Part shown: positions 32,995 through 44,900 of the stretch, piece by piece
Numbering within the stretch: the first letter of the stretch is position 1
Layout: every line of letters starts with the position of its first letter
NCBI GenBank assembly: GCA_034401795.1
Contig: CM067366.1
Location: 74,380,518-74,444,517 of the forward strand
Length of the DNA: 64,000 nucleotides
Direction: 5' to 3'
From: Chaetoderma sp. LZ-2023a
Taxonomy: Eukaryota; Mollusca; Caudofoveata; Chaetodermatida; Chaetodermatidae
The notes under the pieces: model-generated
Told to the model about the DNA's origin: nothing
Seen by the model: only the letters and a program-made list of their open reading frames with translations
The model's database searches: none
Program-made: the position numbers and the translations under genes

Positions 32995-35900
32995 AACTGG
33001 GCGATTCTATGAAAAGTACCCCTATACTACCAAAATTGTGTTAATTAGAACACATTTTTGTATTATGCTACTTAAGAAGGTATAATTTTGGTATTTAATT
33101 AATTATACTAGGAAATAAGACTTAAAATCTGACTTGTGTTAAGCCAAACTAAAAATGAAATATTTCACTGTTTATCTAAGTTATGGGCCATTTTATGAAT
33201 CAGTATTATTATTCAGCATACCAAGTAACATTTTGAATCACTAATACAAAGGTTTTTTTCATTTCTGAACAATTAATATGTTATGATTAATTATGTCCCG
33301 TACAATACTTAAAAGCTCTATTTATTTTTATAGCAACCAAGAATCTGCCTGTATTGTCAACAAATTAAGTTTTCTCTTCTGTAAGCATATCTTGTTGCCC
33401 AAATCATTATTTTGAGAAAAAAATCTGAATCGGAAGTTAATAAAAATTGGCTGGACTTTGTCCCATACAATACTATCCAGTCCAATGTCCCGTACAACAC
33501 TGCATCACTCACTGTCACCCCTCACTCACTCCACTCCCAATAGCTAATTAGCAATAAGTTACTGGAATAATAAACAGGCACCTATAACTCATATTACCAT
33601 TTTAAAATATGCTGAAACCTGTATGTAAAGACCACCGAAAGGACCAGACAAAGGTGGCCTTTGTAGACAGGTGGCCTTTATATTGTGGCTCAAATTTGTG
33701 GCATTCATGGTTTTGGGACTAACTGAAAGTGGTCTTTATATATAATACATGATGCCTTTCTATGTAAGAGGGGACCTTAGTCCCAATAGGGCATGTTTGA
33801 CAGTGCATACATTTAGATAATGAGTCTTTGTAAACACAGTACAGTCTCATAACGAAGTGCAGTGAGCTTGGTAACAATGAGTATCTGGCAAATCGATTTT
33901 GAGTGCATTGCTAGTATATGTTCTGAATATGGTAAGGCCTCTGTTAAAGCTAATATACTACAGTTACATGTTGGCAGCAAGTCAGATTGTGTTCTCTGGT
34001 TTTATGTACATGCATATGTGTGGATGATTTTAATATAGCTCCAGAGTTGGAAGGTTGACGATTCAAGTGGCATGTGCGGTAGCAATGTTGACAATTCTGA
34101 GCACAATTCTGTTATCTATCTTGTGGTGGGAGACTGGTGTCTTGAAAATGTGAAAGACAAAAATCTCCACACGTTAAATCTTCAACCATGCCAGAGTTTC
34201 CATGACCTACCTATGACAAAAATGTTGATTTTCCATGACTTTCCAGGCCTGGAATTTAAATTTTCAAATTCCACGACTTTCCATGACCAGTACAAACATT
34301 GATACATGTATGCAAGCTTTTAAAATGTGGCTTGATGATTTTTAGCTCACCTGGCCTTTACCTGGCCGTCAACCTTTTCTTTAAACAACTTCTTCTCAAG
34401 AACCACTGGGCCGATTTCAATTATATTTGGAAGGAAGCATCCCTAGAGCATACAGATTCAAGTTTGTTCAAACGAAGTCGATCGGCCAAAATCGAAGATG
34501 GCCGTCGGCCAAAATGGCTGATATTTAGAAACACTAAAAAATCTTCTCCGAAACCGCTGAAGGAATTGATTCAAAACTCATAACACATCATCTGGTTCAT
34601 AGGGCCTAGAGATCTAAGTTTGTTCAAACGAAGCGGATCGGTCAAAATCCAAGATGGCCGCCGGCCAAAATGGCTGATTTTTAGAAACACTTTAAAAAAT
34701 CTTCTCCAAAACCGTGGGAGGAATTGATTCAAAGCTCATAACACATCATCTGTGGCAACGGTAGACCCAAGTTTGTTCCTGGCAACCTGATTGGCCGATT
34801 TGCTTGGCGACCATCTTGGATGACCTAGTTTTCGCGAAAACGACTTCTCCCAAACCGTTGAATGGATAGAGCTGAAATTTTGTAAATATGCTTAGGGACT
34901 AAGGGCCTTTCAAGTTTGTTCAAGGGAGGTTTGTTCGTTAAAAAATATGACCGCCATCAACCAATCAAAATTTAGCATTTCTTGGTCATATTGGCTTCTT
35001 TGTATTTGATGTATTTTGATGGCAAAAATTGCTTTATATATGCTTATCAGTGTGGCCAGTTCAAATATCCCACTTTCGAGACTGTCGGATAAACAGTTTT
35101 CCTGCCATCTTGGTTTGTTTTCCCGCCATAGTCGCCCATAGTAAAGCAATGGGCCCATAGTAAAGCAATGGGGAATTCTTTAAACGACTTCTTCTCAAGA
35201 ACGACTGGGCCGATTTCAATTCTATTTCGGAGGAAACATTCATATGGCATAGAGATCTAAGGGTGTTCAAACGAAGCGGATCGGTCAAAATCCAAGATGG
35301 CCGACGGCTAAAATGGAGATTTTTAGACAGTTTAAAAAATCTTCTCAGAAACCGCAAGAGGAATTGATTCAATACTCATAGCACATCATCTATGGCAACG
35401 TTAGACCCAAGTTTATTCAAGCCAACCTTATTGGCCTATTTGCTTGGCGGCCATCTTGGATGACGTGGTTTTCCCGAAAACGACTTCTCCCGAACCGCTG
35501 AAGGGATAGAGCTGAAATTTATTAAATATGCTTAGGGACCAAAGGCCGTTCAAATTTGTTCAAAGGAATTTGGTATGTTAAAAAACATGGCCGGCATCAA
35601 CCAATTAAAATTTAGTATTTGTTGATCATATTGGTTTTTTTTTGTATTTGATGTATTTTAATGGCGAAAATTGCTCTATATATGCTTATCAGGGTGTCGA
35701 GTTCAAATATGCCACTTTCGAGACTGTCGGATAAATGATTTGGCTACCATCTTGGTTTGTTTTCCTGCCATAGGCTCCCATAGTGAAGCAATGGGCCTAT
35801 AGTAAAGCAATGGGGAATTCTATTAAACGACTTCTCAAGAACCACTGGGCCGATTTCAATTATATTTGGCAGAATGCAGCCTTAGGGCATAGAGGTCTAA

Positions 35901-36703
35901 GTTTGTTCAAACGAAGTTGATCGGCCAAAATCCAAGATGGCCACTGGCTAAACCAGCCAATTTTTAGAAATGTCTTTAAAAATCTCCGAAACGGCTTGGG
36001 GGTTGATTCAAAACTCATGAAACATCATCTAATACAGGAGGAGAACCAATTTGTTCAAGAGAACCTGATTGGGCCATTGGCTTGGCGGTAAGGGACTAAT
36101 GGCCATTAAGTTTTGTTCAAAAGTAGTTGATACATAAAGAAACATGGCTTCTGTTTTCTTGTTATAATTCTGCTCAACTCTGTAGGGTTCTACTTATTGT
36201 TGATGGCCTTTCTGGTTGAAATGCCTATGATGCAGGTGAGCAATACAAGCCCTGAGTATTAATATTTTGCACCAAAAAAATTAAGAAAGATGGCACAATT
36301 CAGTAACTACGAGAGATTTGACTATTGGGACAAAATGTCCTGTACAACACCATGACTTAATAACGTTGTCAGACTATTGAAAATTATTAAAATTACCAGC
36401 AAACCAGGTATGTGTAATCAAACTAAACATATTTAGACATGTTATTAGACATATTTGTATGAAATATGTTCTAATTTTCTGATTCCCGTACAACACCAAG
36501 TTAAATTTGCTCTAGCTTTCTTGAGAGGAAAGAAATATAATTTCTTTTGTTACCAAAAGAATCGGTTACCAAAAGAATCACAATCACAACATCCTATATT
36601 AATTGTATGAGCAATATCATTCTGTTCTGTAAATAATTTGCTAGATTTTTTGTCAAGAATGTTGTCTGAATGTGCCGTACAACACTGGTAGAATCGCCCA
36701 ACT
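32995..36703. mobile_element. Putative terminal-inverted-repeat element of 3.7 kb with recurring CCCGTACAACAC motifs
   Basis: AACTGGGCGATTCTA at the left end is the inverse of TAGAATCGCCCAACT at the right end. Between them the motif (G/T)(C/T)CC(C/T)GTACAA(C/T)AC occurs at least six times, all in the plus orientation: near 33297, 33460, 33489, 36340, 36486 and 36674. No such motif is seen outside. No coding capacity is recognised. 33010-34340 holds a small GTAAAGACCACC repeat (33610-33810) but no gene. A TTAGCTCACCTGG repeat fills 34343-36256. Confidence 0.5.
34343..36256. repeat. TTAGCTCACCTGG repeat element, copy 1, with internal units
   Basis: The left end TAGCTCACCTGGCC and the right end GCAGGTGAGCAATACAAGCCC are imperfect inverted termini. 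Internally CTTCTTCTCAAGAAC-x-ACTGGG recurs near 34386, 35188 and 35829, each followed by an AGATCTAAG-TTTGTTCAAACGAAG block and CCAAGATGGCC. The unit is 640-800 bp; a partial extra unit lies near 34600. It is noncoding. Confidence 0.75.
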
Positions 36704-37171
36704 GTGTCAGCCTCAGCCTGTGAATAATGACTGTGTCTTTCTTGTGTCGTCCTAGTAATCTGTCTACGTAAATCATGTAGAAATTGTGTGTTTTACTGTA
36801 TATGTATATATTTGTGGAAAGGAGTTTCTCATTACTACATGTACAATCACAGTTATGTTCACCTTTGGATATTGTGGAAGGAGGTATACCTAGGTGGTGC
36901 TCCTGAAATAGGCGGAAGATCCAAGGACTCGACAACAGCATGGGTTTCTCTGGACATAGGTATAGGGCTTGTATCCAGGGATGGGGTCAATTCCATTTTA
37001 TTAATTCCAATTCTACCTCAATTCATTTTATCAATTCCAATTCTGTTTCCACATCAATTCATTTTATCAATTCCAATTCCACTCAGACAAGTTCAATTCC
37101 AGTTCCATTTGATCAATTCCAAGTCCAATTCCAATTCCATACCAATATTTACTTCAGATCAACATTGTTAT

Positions 37172-37400
37172 ATTTTAACCCTTTAATGGCCAAGATTGGC
37201 CAAGAAAAACTAGATTTATCATTAGCAAATGTCCATTTGCGGATAGAAGACTATTTTTAAAATTTAACATTGATGCAATGAGTTGCTCAGTTATGGAATC
37301 AGTCATTCCACTGGTAAATTTACAAAAATAGTCTCTTAGCATACATAGGATCCTTCCTGAAGACCAGTGCAGAAGGCATTTTTGGCTGGCTTCTCCGTTA
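37172..37400. repeat. Foldback family F1 copy (decayed)
   Basis: AACCCTTTAATGGCCAAGAT opens one end; the arm AAATGTCCATTTGCGGATAG is followed by GAATCAGTCATTCCACTGG and the returning arm. GCAGAAGGCATTTTTGGCTGG closes it. Confidence 0.75.
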
Positions 37401-38189
37401 ATATTTAAAACAATTAGAATAAAAAATTTTGTTTGCCAACAGGTAGATATATCGTTCAGTCAAATTATTGTCCAAAAAGTCAGAATTCAGCAGATCTTAT
37501 TTTTAGTTCGTTTGACTTAGTTATAGATTAATGCCGAGTTATTTTTCTGATGAATATGACTAAAGGTTAATGCCATGTCTAATTATTATAGATAGAGCTA
37601 AACCTGGCTATATAAATTTTGCATATAAAATGATTAGAATACAATGTATATAGTACAGTACTGAGTGAGAGTACTGAGCACATGTATGTAGCTCTAGTTT
37701 GAATAATGTCTCCAGTCCCAGTGTCTGTGTTTTAAAAGCTGAGACATTTCACAGAGGGTGTTGTTCAATGGTTCCTTTGTTATGTAGGAAGGTATATATA
37801 CAGGGCAATTATCTTGTAATGTACTCCTTTCATCACCCATTTCATTCCATGCAGATGATAGTTATTACATTACTGGACACCGTTGCTAACATCTTAATGA
37901 ATAATTTTAACACAATTTGGTTATCTTGGTTTTGGGTTATATATTTGAAATCATTTTACATGTAACTAATTTGTATACGTTTAAAGGTGGCATGATTTCA
38001 TAGACATGAAAACCTGTTTCCAGGGAATGCAGAATGAAATAAGTTCAAGATCAGCTGCTTTGATTGAATAAAGGAGGTACAAAGCTCATAGGATAAAAGG
38101 CTTAATTGGTCACTGGTCAGGGAGAATTGAGTTAATTCAATAATGTATTAAAGTTCATAGCATTTATCAGATCTTTATTTTGTCAATTC

Positions 38190-38360
38190 AGAGAGCAAGA
38201 GATTATTTTTGAAAAGCTACCACTGAAATTACTGGCTCAGTTATCCAGCTAGCCACTCCAGTGGTAAATTTTCAAAAATAGTCTTCCATTGGCCTGCCAA
38301 TGGACATTTCTCAAACTCATTGCAGAAGGTGTTTTGCCCGGCTTAGGCGCTAAAGGGTTA
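38190..38360. repeat. Foldback family F1 copy
   Basis: Arms around CACTGAAATTACTGGCTCAG and CCACTCCAGTGGTAAATTTT, ending CGCTAAAGGGTTA. Second F1 copy inside the AATTCC hAT-like element. Confidence 0.75.
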
Positions 38361-39009
38361 TGGGATAACTTGCTCATCACTGAATTATCAGTATCTCAAA
38401 TTCTAGTCTTCAAAACTATTCAGTCAAATTAATTTTTAAATATTCAGTAAAGCATCTAATAACAGCTGGCATAGTAAATATCATCAACCTGCATATACAA
38501 TGAAATGTGATCAATGGTATCATATAGATCATTTAGGATGAAATGCGTTAAGGGCATATAAAGAGCAGTGTATAATTTACAGATATTACATGTACATTTT
38601 ATAGCCAACAATGATCAGTAAATCTATGACAAGTATGACTGGAATTGAATTGTAATTTATCAATTCCGGTCAATTCAAATTATCAATTCCAAATCCAGCT
38701 CCAATTCCGGTTTCTTAAAATTTATCAATTCCAATTCCAATTAAAATTCTGGAATTGAATTGTAATTAACTGATCAGTTCCAATTCCAATCGAAATTAAC
38801 TCCAACCTTGCAGTTGTATCGTCATAGTCATTACACATTGTTTTTAAGGCTTACCTTGTTGTGATGTACAGGCTTCAGATTTAAATATACTTTAATACAT
38901 ATCGTTGATTGGGAGACCATCCTCAATGCAGACGAGGACATAAACACCAACTGATCGACATTCATGTTCAAATAGCATAAAAGCAGTAGAAAACCGGTAC
39001 ATCCCTATA

Positions 39010-39995
39010 AAGCTTATTCAAACAATACGGAAAAACAAACGCGGATTTCTAATATACAGAGAGACTGCTTACTGTTTGCCCTCCCTAGACACATCATCTT
39101 GCATTTGGTGGCATTGAACCGTAGCTGCCATGGGTCAGCCCACTCTGTCAGGTGGCTTAGATCTGTTTGGACACGTTCGTGATCATTGGTCAAGGCAATC
39201 TGAGACAACAGCTGCCTGCGTGGTGTCATACGCAAAGTCTTGATCATACTGTCGACCATCCCAGGCATATCATTAATAAATGTGACACAATACCGGTCCC
39301 AGTACGCTTCCTTGTCATGCTTGTGGGATGCCACTGAGCACTGATGCCTAGTTAGAGTAGGAACCATTGACAGACACACGTTGCATCCTATTGCTTAATA
39401 GAGCTTCTGTCCATCCAAGTACATCCCCTGTGACACCATAACTCTTAAGCTTGTTGAGCAGTCTCTGATGCAGGACTGTCAAATGTCTTAGCAAAATCAA
39501 GTTGAATGACATCTACAGAACCGTGACGATCCGTCGTCATCTACGATTCTTGTACAGTACTGTAGGTTTCCTAACATCTGTGTAATACATGAACGTCCAC
39601 TCAAGACATGTTTTTGACTAGTTTCTATATTACAAAACATTCCATGACTTTATTACTGATGTTAAGTTCACTGACCTGCAGTTGGTTTTTCAAAGATTCG
39701 CATAATTTGACCCTTTTTCCAGTCCTCGGCGATGCTCCTGTCTTTCTGATTTATTGAATAGGATTGTAAGTGGAATGGAGCTGGTTTGGATGATTTCCTT
39801 CAGTCTACATGGATGGAGCATGTCTGGTCCTTGGGATTTTGATACATTAAGACTAGCTACATATAGGCTTTTGTGTACATCATGTAGATTGATTAAAATC
39901 TGATCCAATGATTCATTCGTTTCTAATTGGCGTAGCTGCAGTATGTTGGTGGTGTCTTCAGTAAGATTCCCCAAGGCAGTGTTCTCGGCCCTGCA
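39010..39995 (-). pseudogene. Decayed LINE reverse transcriptase, minus strand
   Basis: In minus-strand order the region gives VSKSQGPDMLHPCRLKEI (finger), a VIQLDFAKTFD-like block near 39500, SYGVTGDVLGWTEALLSNR with VSVNGS near 39400, SGIPQ with a small insertion and QGSVLGPVL near 39300, FINDMPG, then LTEWADPWQLRFNATKCKMM. These are successive RT blocks of a CR1/Jockey-like element. Stops and shifts are frequent and the FADD box is missing or deleted. No endonuclease is attached at this locus. Confidence 0.7.
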
Positions 39996-40022
39996 TTGTA
40001 TATTTGCTACATCAATGACATC
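39958..40022 (+). pseudogene. Short LINE RT fragment on the plus strand
   Basis: Plus-strand codons give KIPQGSVLGPALYICYINDI, a core RT block, directly beside the opposite-strand LINE fragment. Nothing further of the RT follows. It is either a separate scrap or a product of an inversion. Confidence 0.6.
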
Positions 40023-40277
40023 TTGATCTTGATTAGTTATGGTGAAACATCCAAAGGACATTATTTTTGTTGCGCAATCGTCAGGTAGCTGTGTTAGATC
40101 ACTTTTCCACATTCTAATTACCTCTGTAAATTTATTAGTAGGATTTGTAGAATTTTCTGAACTGATTAGAAGATCCTGTGATAGTTTGGCCGTGTTTACA
40201 AATGTACACCCTAGTAGAGTAGCTACTAGAGTTACCAGAGTAGTGCCTAAATACCACATATACAGATATAGAGTGGG

Positions 40278-40430
40278 TTAACCATTTAATGGTCAAGATT
40301 GGTCAAGAAATGTCTATTTTGTAGGCTACAAGATTTGTATTTGAAAATTTGCCACTGGAATGACTGCCCCAATAATCAAGCCAGTCATTCCAATGGCAAA
40401 TTTCTAAAATAAATGTGACTGATGCTTGGA
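40278..40430. repeat. Foldback family F1 copy
   Basis: AACCATTTAATGGTCAAGAT, arms around GCCACTGGAATGACTGCC and GCCAGTCATTCCAATGGC, loop CCAATAATCAA. Confidence 0.8.
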
Positions 40431-40559
40431 AGTAAAGTTGTTGGCCATGGCATCAACATCTTCCAGTAAAATTAGCTTAAATATATTCAACAGCTTACCT
40501 GAATGATTACATTGAAATTGGGATATTGGAGTGTCATGTGTATAACAGTAGCTATGCCG

Positions 40560-40763
40560 CAAATTAAGAAAATCTTAATAAATTTGTTTAAAAAGTTTTA
40601 AATGTTAACTGAAAAGTAACTGAAATTTCAGTTACTTTTGTAATGTGGCGCGTTACATTTCAGTTACTGTACAACTAAAAAAATTCTTCAGTTACAAGTT
40701 ACTTGAGTTACATTTAAATATGTAACTAAGTTACAGTTGCAAGTTACAGTTACCCCAGCCCTG
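40560..40763. mobile_element. Right end of a hAT-like element
   Basis: The sequence is dense in GTTAC/GTAAC words and ends GTTACCCCAGCCCTG, the complement of a CAGGG-type hAT terminus. A matching left end is not visible, so this is a fragment. Confidence 0.45.
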
Positions 40764-40922
40764 GAGTACATGTACGTACTCTAGTACCTACTCGAGGCTA
40801 CCCACCTATGAGCATGGGTAAGTTGAGTAGGTCAGATGTTTGCATTGAAATCAATGTAATTTAAACACATGGTCATTTAGGGTTACTGATCACATGCTCA
40901 TCTACCCTAGAGTAGTATTAGA

Positions 40923-41170
40923 GTTGTTATTACACCACAAAAACATCCATTACCGTTCAATCACGACTTGCTAAATCAATTATCTGCATTTAGCTACCAG
41001 AATAAGACTTTTATGCTTGCATACACTCCTCCCCATGCCTATTCCTATTAATATGGACCCTCAACCAGGCTACTGGTTAGGTCCATCTCCAGTATATCAA
41101 CTGATACAGACTAGCACCAGTCTGTACTCACGCCATAGTGACGCCTGCTACTAAGTGCCCAAATAGGAAA
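40923..41170 (+). repeat. DIRS B left inverted terminal repeat
   Basis: Starts GTTGTTATTACACCAC and includes TTAGCTACCAGAATAAGA and a CCAGTATATCAACTGATACA stretch, all found complemented in the right repeat. B' has the same repeat at 19157. Confidence 0.87.
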
Positions 41171-41710
41171 CAGATTCACTTTTCAATTATTCTGCAAGCA
41201 GAACAACTGCACAAATATTATCAGAAAGTTTTTATAGCTTTGCGCTGTGTCAGCTTACTATTGAAGGACTTCCTCACACTAAGATATGCCTACTATGAAG
41301 TCTATCCTCCCAAAATTATGTTTATGGAAGTATTTCGTGGTTATATTGAACTTTATAACTATGTATATAAATGTTACCAGTTTTCGTGGGTTTCGTTTTC
41401 GTGGTAACAACTTTAATATGCCTAAGTCATCATCATATAAAAACACTCTATTACTCCAGTGAGCCCTTAATCACTTTCAGTTAAAAGAAAAAATAGTGCC
41501 TTACAAGGAATTACGTTTATTTCCCTATGATAGATTGTTTTCTTGTCATTAGGGATTTTTGAATTTGGACTTCTGGCCTTTCTTTGAAAGGCGTTTGCAT
41601 GTTTCAAGACTCCTTTTATCGAAATTCTAAGCTGTATGCTTCTTTCGTAATATTTTTTCGTTTTTAAGAGTCTGTTTTAACGACCGATAATCAAGTGCAC
41701 GTCCTCAATC

Positions 41711-44700
41711 TGTGAACGAGTTCACTCTGTGGAGTATGGAGGACATGTCTGTTTTAAGTGCACTACTTGTACCCCCACATCGATGTGTGGGTTTTTCATA
41801 GGGTGGTCTGCGTTCGTTTCTAAGTTTTCTTTAAGGATTATTCGTCCTTACAGCGCTGCCCTCTGGTCGTCCTTCCCCTACCTCCATTGCTAATAAGACA
41901 AAAGTTGTGTTTTTTGCAATATTCTAATATGTCTAATCCAGTAGCAACGGAGGGGAGGGGGGGGGGGGGTGCCCTTCTTTGGCGAATTCAGAAGCCTTTT
42001 TAGCTTTATTTGCAAGATTTGAATCCTTCGCTGTAGTCTTGACTAAATCTTTAGACGAAAGATTTTCTTCTGCCATCATGGAGGCCAAGAAACAGGAAGT
42101 TTCTTCTGATTCGGACAATAGCCCAAGGGCTAGCAGGCGTTCCTGCATAATGGGGAAAACCGATTCCTCTGGCGTCTATTCAAGAAATCAGGTCTCCTAA
42201 ACAAAAGTCTAGAGCGACTAAGCTCTCGAAGGTGATCTCGTAACAGGTCACCGGGTGAAACCCACATTAGTCTTGAGGGTGATAGGCATAACCTCAAGCA
42301 GTGGTGGCGGCGGCGACTTCCGGTTTTGCAGGACATCCAGGTCTTCAAGATCCGGTTCTTACTTCTGTTCCGACCATTTCCGGTATGACTAATAATCTCT
42401 TCCGACTTCCGCTTCCGGTTGGGACGTAACTTCCGGTCTAGTGGATGAATAAAGAATAAAGAGCAAATAATTAGATCATATAAGCTCTCGAAGGTGATCT
42501 CGAGCAGGTCACCGGGTCAAACCCACGTGAGTCTTGAGGTTGATAATAAGAAGATAAGGCATGACCTTCAAGCAGTGGTGGCAGCGGCGGAAGCCCCCGT
42601 CTTTAACATATATGCCAATGTCAAAGTCTTAGATCAGTTGTAGTGGATTCAGGTCCTCAGGACAGGGATTACTTCCATTTTCCGGATCTACGTCCATTCT
42701 TTTCGTATCCGGTCTGACTTCCGATTTTTTCAGAACAACCGGGTCTTCAAGATCCGGTTCCTATTTCCGTTTCCGGTTTAGCAGTGCTTCCGGTCATACT
42801 GGATAGCCGGGGTCTCTGGACCCTTTTTATTTTTATCTCTTCCGGTAGGAGCGCTTCCGTTTCCGGTTGGGATTCCGGTCTGTACACTTCCGGTTCTAGG
42901 GGTGTACTTCTGGGTGGTCTAGATCCGGATAGACTATAGACTTCCGACTTCCGCATCCGGTTGGGACGTAACTTCCGGTATAGCAATCTTCATAGTCGGT
43001 TAGCCTAGACTAAGAATTTATCTGAGCATCATTTTACACTTCCATTTTCAGTTTCTTCTTTATTTTTTTAACTCCTCTCATCCTCCAGTTTTTTAATCTT
43101 TTTCTCATTTTTCTTCTCCCTTTTGTTCTTCCTTTTTTCTTCTCTTCCTCATCCTTCCTTTTCTGTTTCTCCTTCCTTTGATCATCTTGATTCGTTTGTT
43201 TCTGGTGTTCTTTCTCCCGAGTTAGAAATTCTAATTGTTGATAGAGCGTAGACTTTTCTGTTTTCTGTGTTTAGGGATCTTTCTCTTGATCGTTCTTTTG
43301 TTTTAGCTTGTTTTTAGATTCCCTCGAGTTTTTTCTGGCAGTTCTCTGTTTCATCCTTGTCTTCTAGCTGGATCATGGTTTGGATTATTTTCCTTCTGAT
43401 CAAGCTTGTTCCTTTCCTGAGTCCTTTAGAAGACCCTGTTCTCCTATTTTCTCTAGAGCAGTTGAATCTTCAGTCTCGGGTGTTTCCTCTATTCTCATCT
43501 CTTCTTCTCCTAATTTGTCTTCTTTCGCTCGGTTCACTAGTCAGTCGGGGCCAGGGATCTGAAGAGGTTTTTGTCCGGTCAGAGCTTCTTGGGAAGTCTG
43601 GTCCATGACTCTCAGGTGGATCTCCTCTATTTTTGCTCTTCTTCTGAAGGAGGATTTTTCTATTGACCCTTCTTCTTTCGGGTCTGTTTTTTCTTCGTCT
43701 GATTCTTCCTCTTCTACTCAAGTTCTTCCTGTTGATAACGTAGTAGTAGATATGCTAGTTTTTTCGTACATGATGTTAACTGTAAGGAGTTTTCTCTTTC
43801 TTATTAATCGATGCTCTTGTTCAGGTCCCCAGAGTTTATTTGAAAGTTGCTTCTTCTCAGGCTCTTTCTGGCCCCTCCTGAGGTTTTCTTTCCTCTAAAA
43901 GAGTCTTCCAGTATTGATCATTCCTCTGTTCTTTTTATTGGGAGTCTGTTGGCAGATCCCTGCTTAAGTCGGCCTTTTTCCTTGCTCTGTTATCTGTAGC
44001 TGTTATTAAGTCTCTAGAACGTGGTGTTCAGGTTCCGTTAACAGTCTTTCGTTCCTTGGCAGTTCTGTCTCATGGTGCTCTCAGTTCAGTCTTCATATCT
44101 TTGGGTCTCATTACTTCTAAGAGAAGGTTTAGGTAGGTTTCTGAGGTCCTATTTCTTTTTCTTTGAAGGATAGTCTTATTCAGTTCCCCCCCCCCCCCCC
44201 ACCTTTTGTTTTGGTCAGGATATATTCGGACAGTCGGCTTCCAGTCTTATTCGTGCAGAATCTGTGCGCCTGAAGGTTTCTAGGGAGCTTCTGGCTCAGA
44301 TTTCCTTTACCAATTCTTCTCAAGAGAGGGTTCTTCAGCAAAAAGCCCTTTTTCTTTTCCTAGAAGAAAGAGCCTTTATCCAGACCTATTTGTGGCTTAT
44401 CCATCTAAGTTTTTTAATAAGTCTAATCGATCATCTTCCTATCTTCAAGATTGATCGCGGAGGAGGATTGTTTTGATTCTGGATCCTCTCACCGTTCTAG
44501 ATCCCATGGGAGGCTGTTTTTCTCTCCTTGGGCGAGAGGTGCTTAGTCCTTTTCTCGTCATCCTAGTTCCATGTTTAGAGGTCGTTCTTCCTTTAGAGGT
44601 TATCAAGGAAAGAGAGTTTGAAGGTGTGGACTATTCCCGGGTAAGTTCAACTTTCTCTCTTCCTTTAATCAACCCTCCCCCTCGTCTTGTGCCTTTGGAT

Positions 44701-44900
44701 CAGTCGGTCCAGTGTCTTTTACCCAACGTTCCAGTTGCCTGTCTCTGTTTTGGGAGAATTGGCAGGCTCTTAATCCAGATCTCCTGGCTAGTTCTCCCAG
44801 ATACGTTGGGTTTATGCACCGTTCTGGATCCGTCATCCTCCTCTTCTTTCTTTGCTTCCAATGGACACCAAATCCATCCAATCCAGGAAAATTGATTGCC
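41711..44900 (+). pseudogene. DIRS B gag-like region
   Basis: Near 41711 the frame reads CERVHS, then GGHVCFKCTTCT, matching the HVCFRCTPC motif of element A, although the first C-x-x-C pair is incomplete. An ATG near 41930 leads, after a G-rich slip, into NSEAFLALFARFESFAVVL and DERFSSAIMEAKKQE, a helical gag-like start followed by Ser/Asp-rich sequence. The rest (42340-44640) is T/C-rich and broken. It includes decayed TTCCGG repeats and one copy of the unit that is duplicated in B'. A C15 run lies at about 44185-44199. Confidence 0.55.

Larger units (their letters stand above)
36976..38812. mobile_element. Non-autonomous hAT-like element rich in AATTCC words
   Basis: The left end CAGGGATGGGGTCAATTCC and the right end, reverse-complemented, roughly CAAGGTTGGAGTTAATTTCG are similar. 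Both flanks carry dozens of AATTCC words over 150 bp (36990-37140; 38640-38790). Flanking octamers CTTGTATC (36968-36975) and GTTGTATC (38813-38820) agree in seven of eight bases, fitting an 8-bp target duplication. Two F1 foldbacks lie inside. No transposase is seen. Confidence 0.65.
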
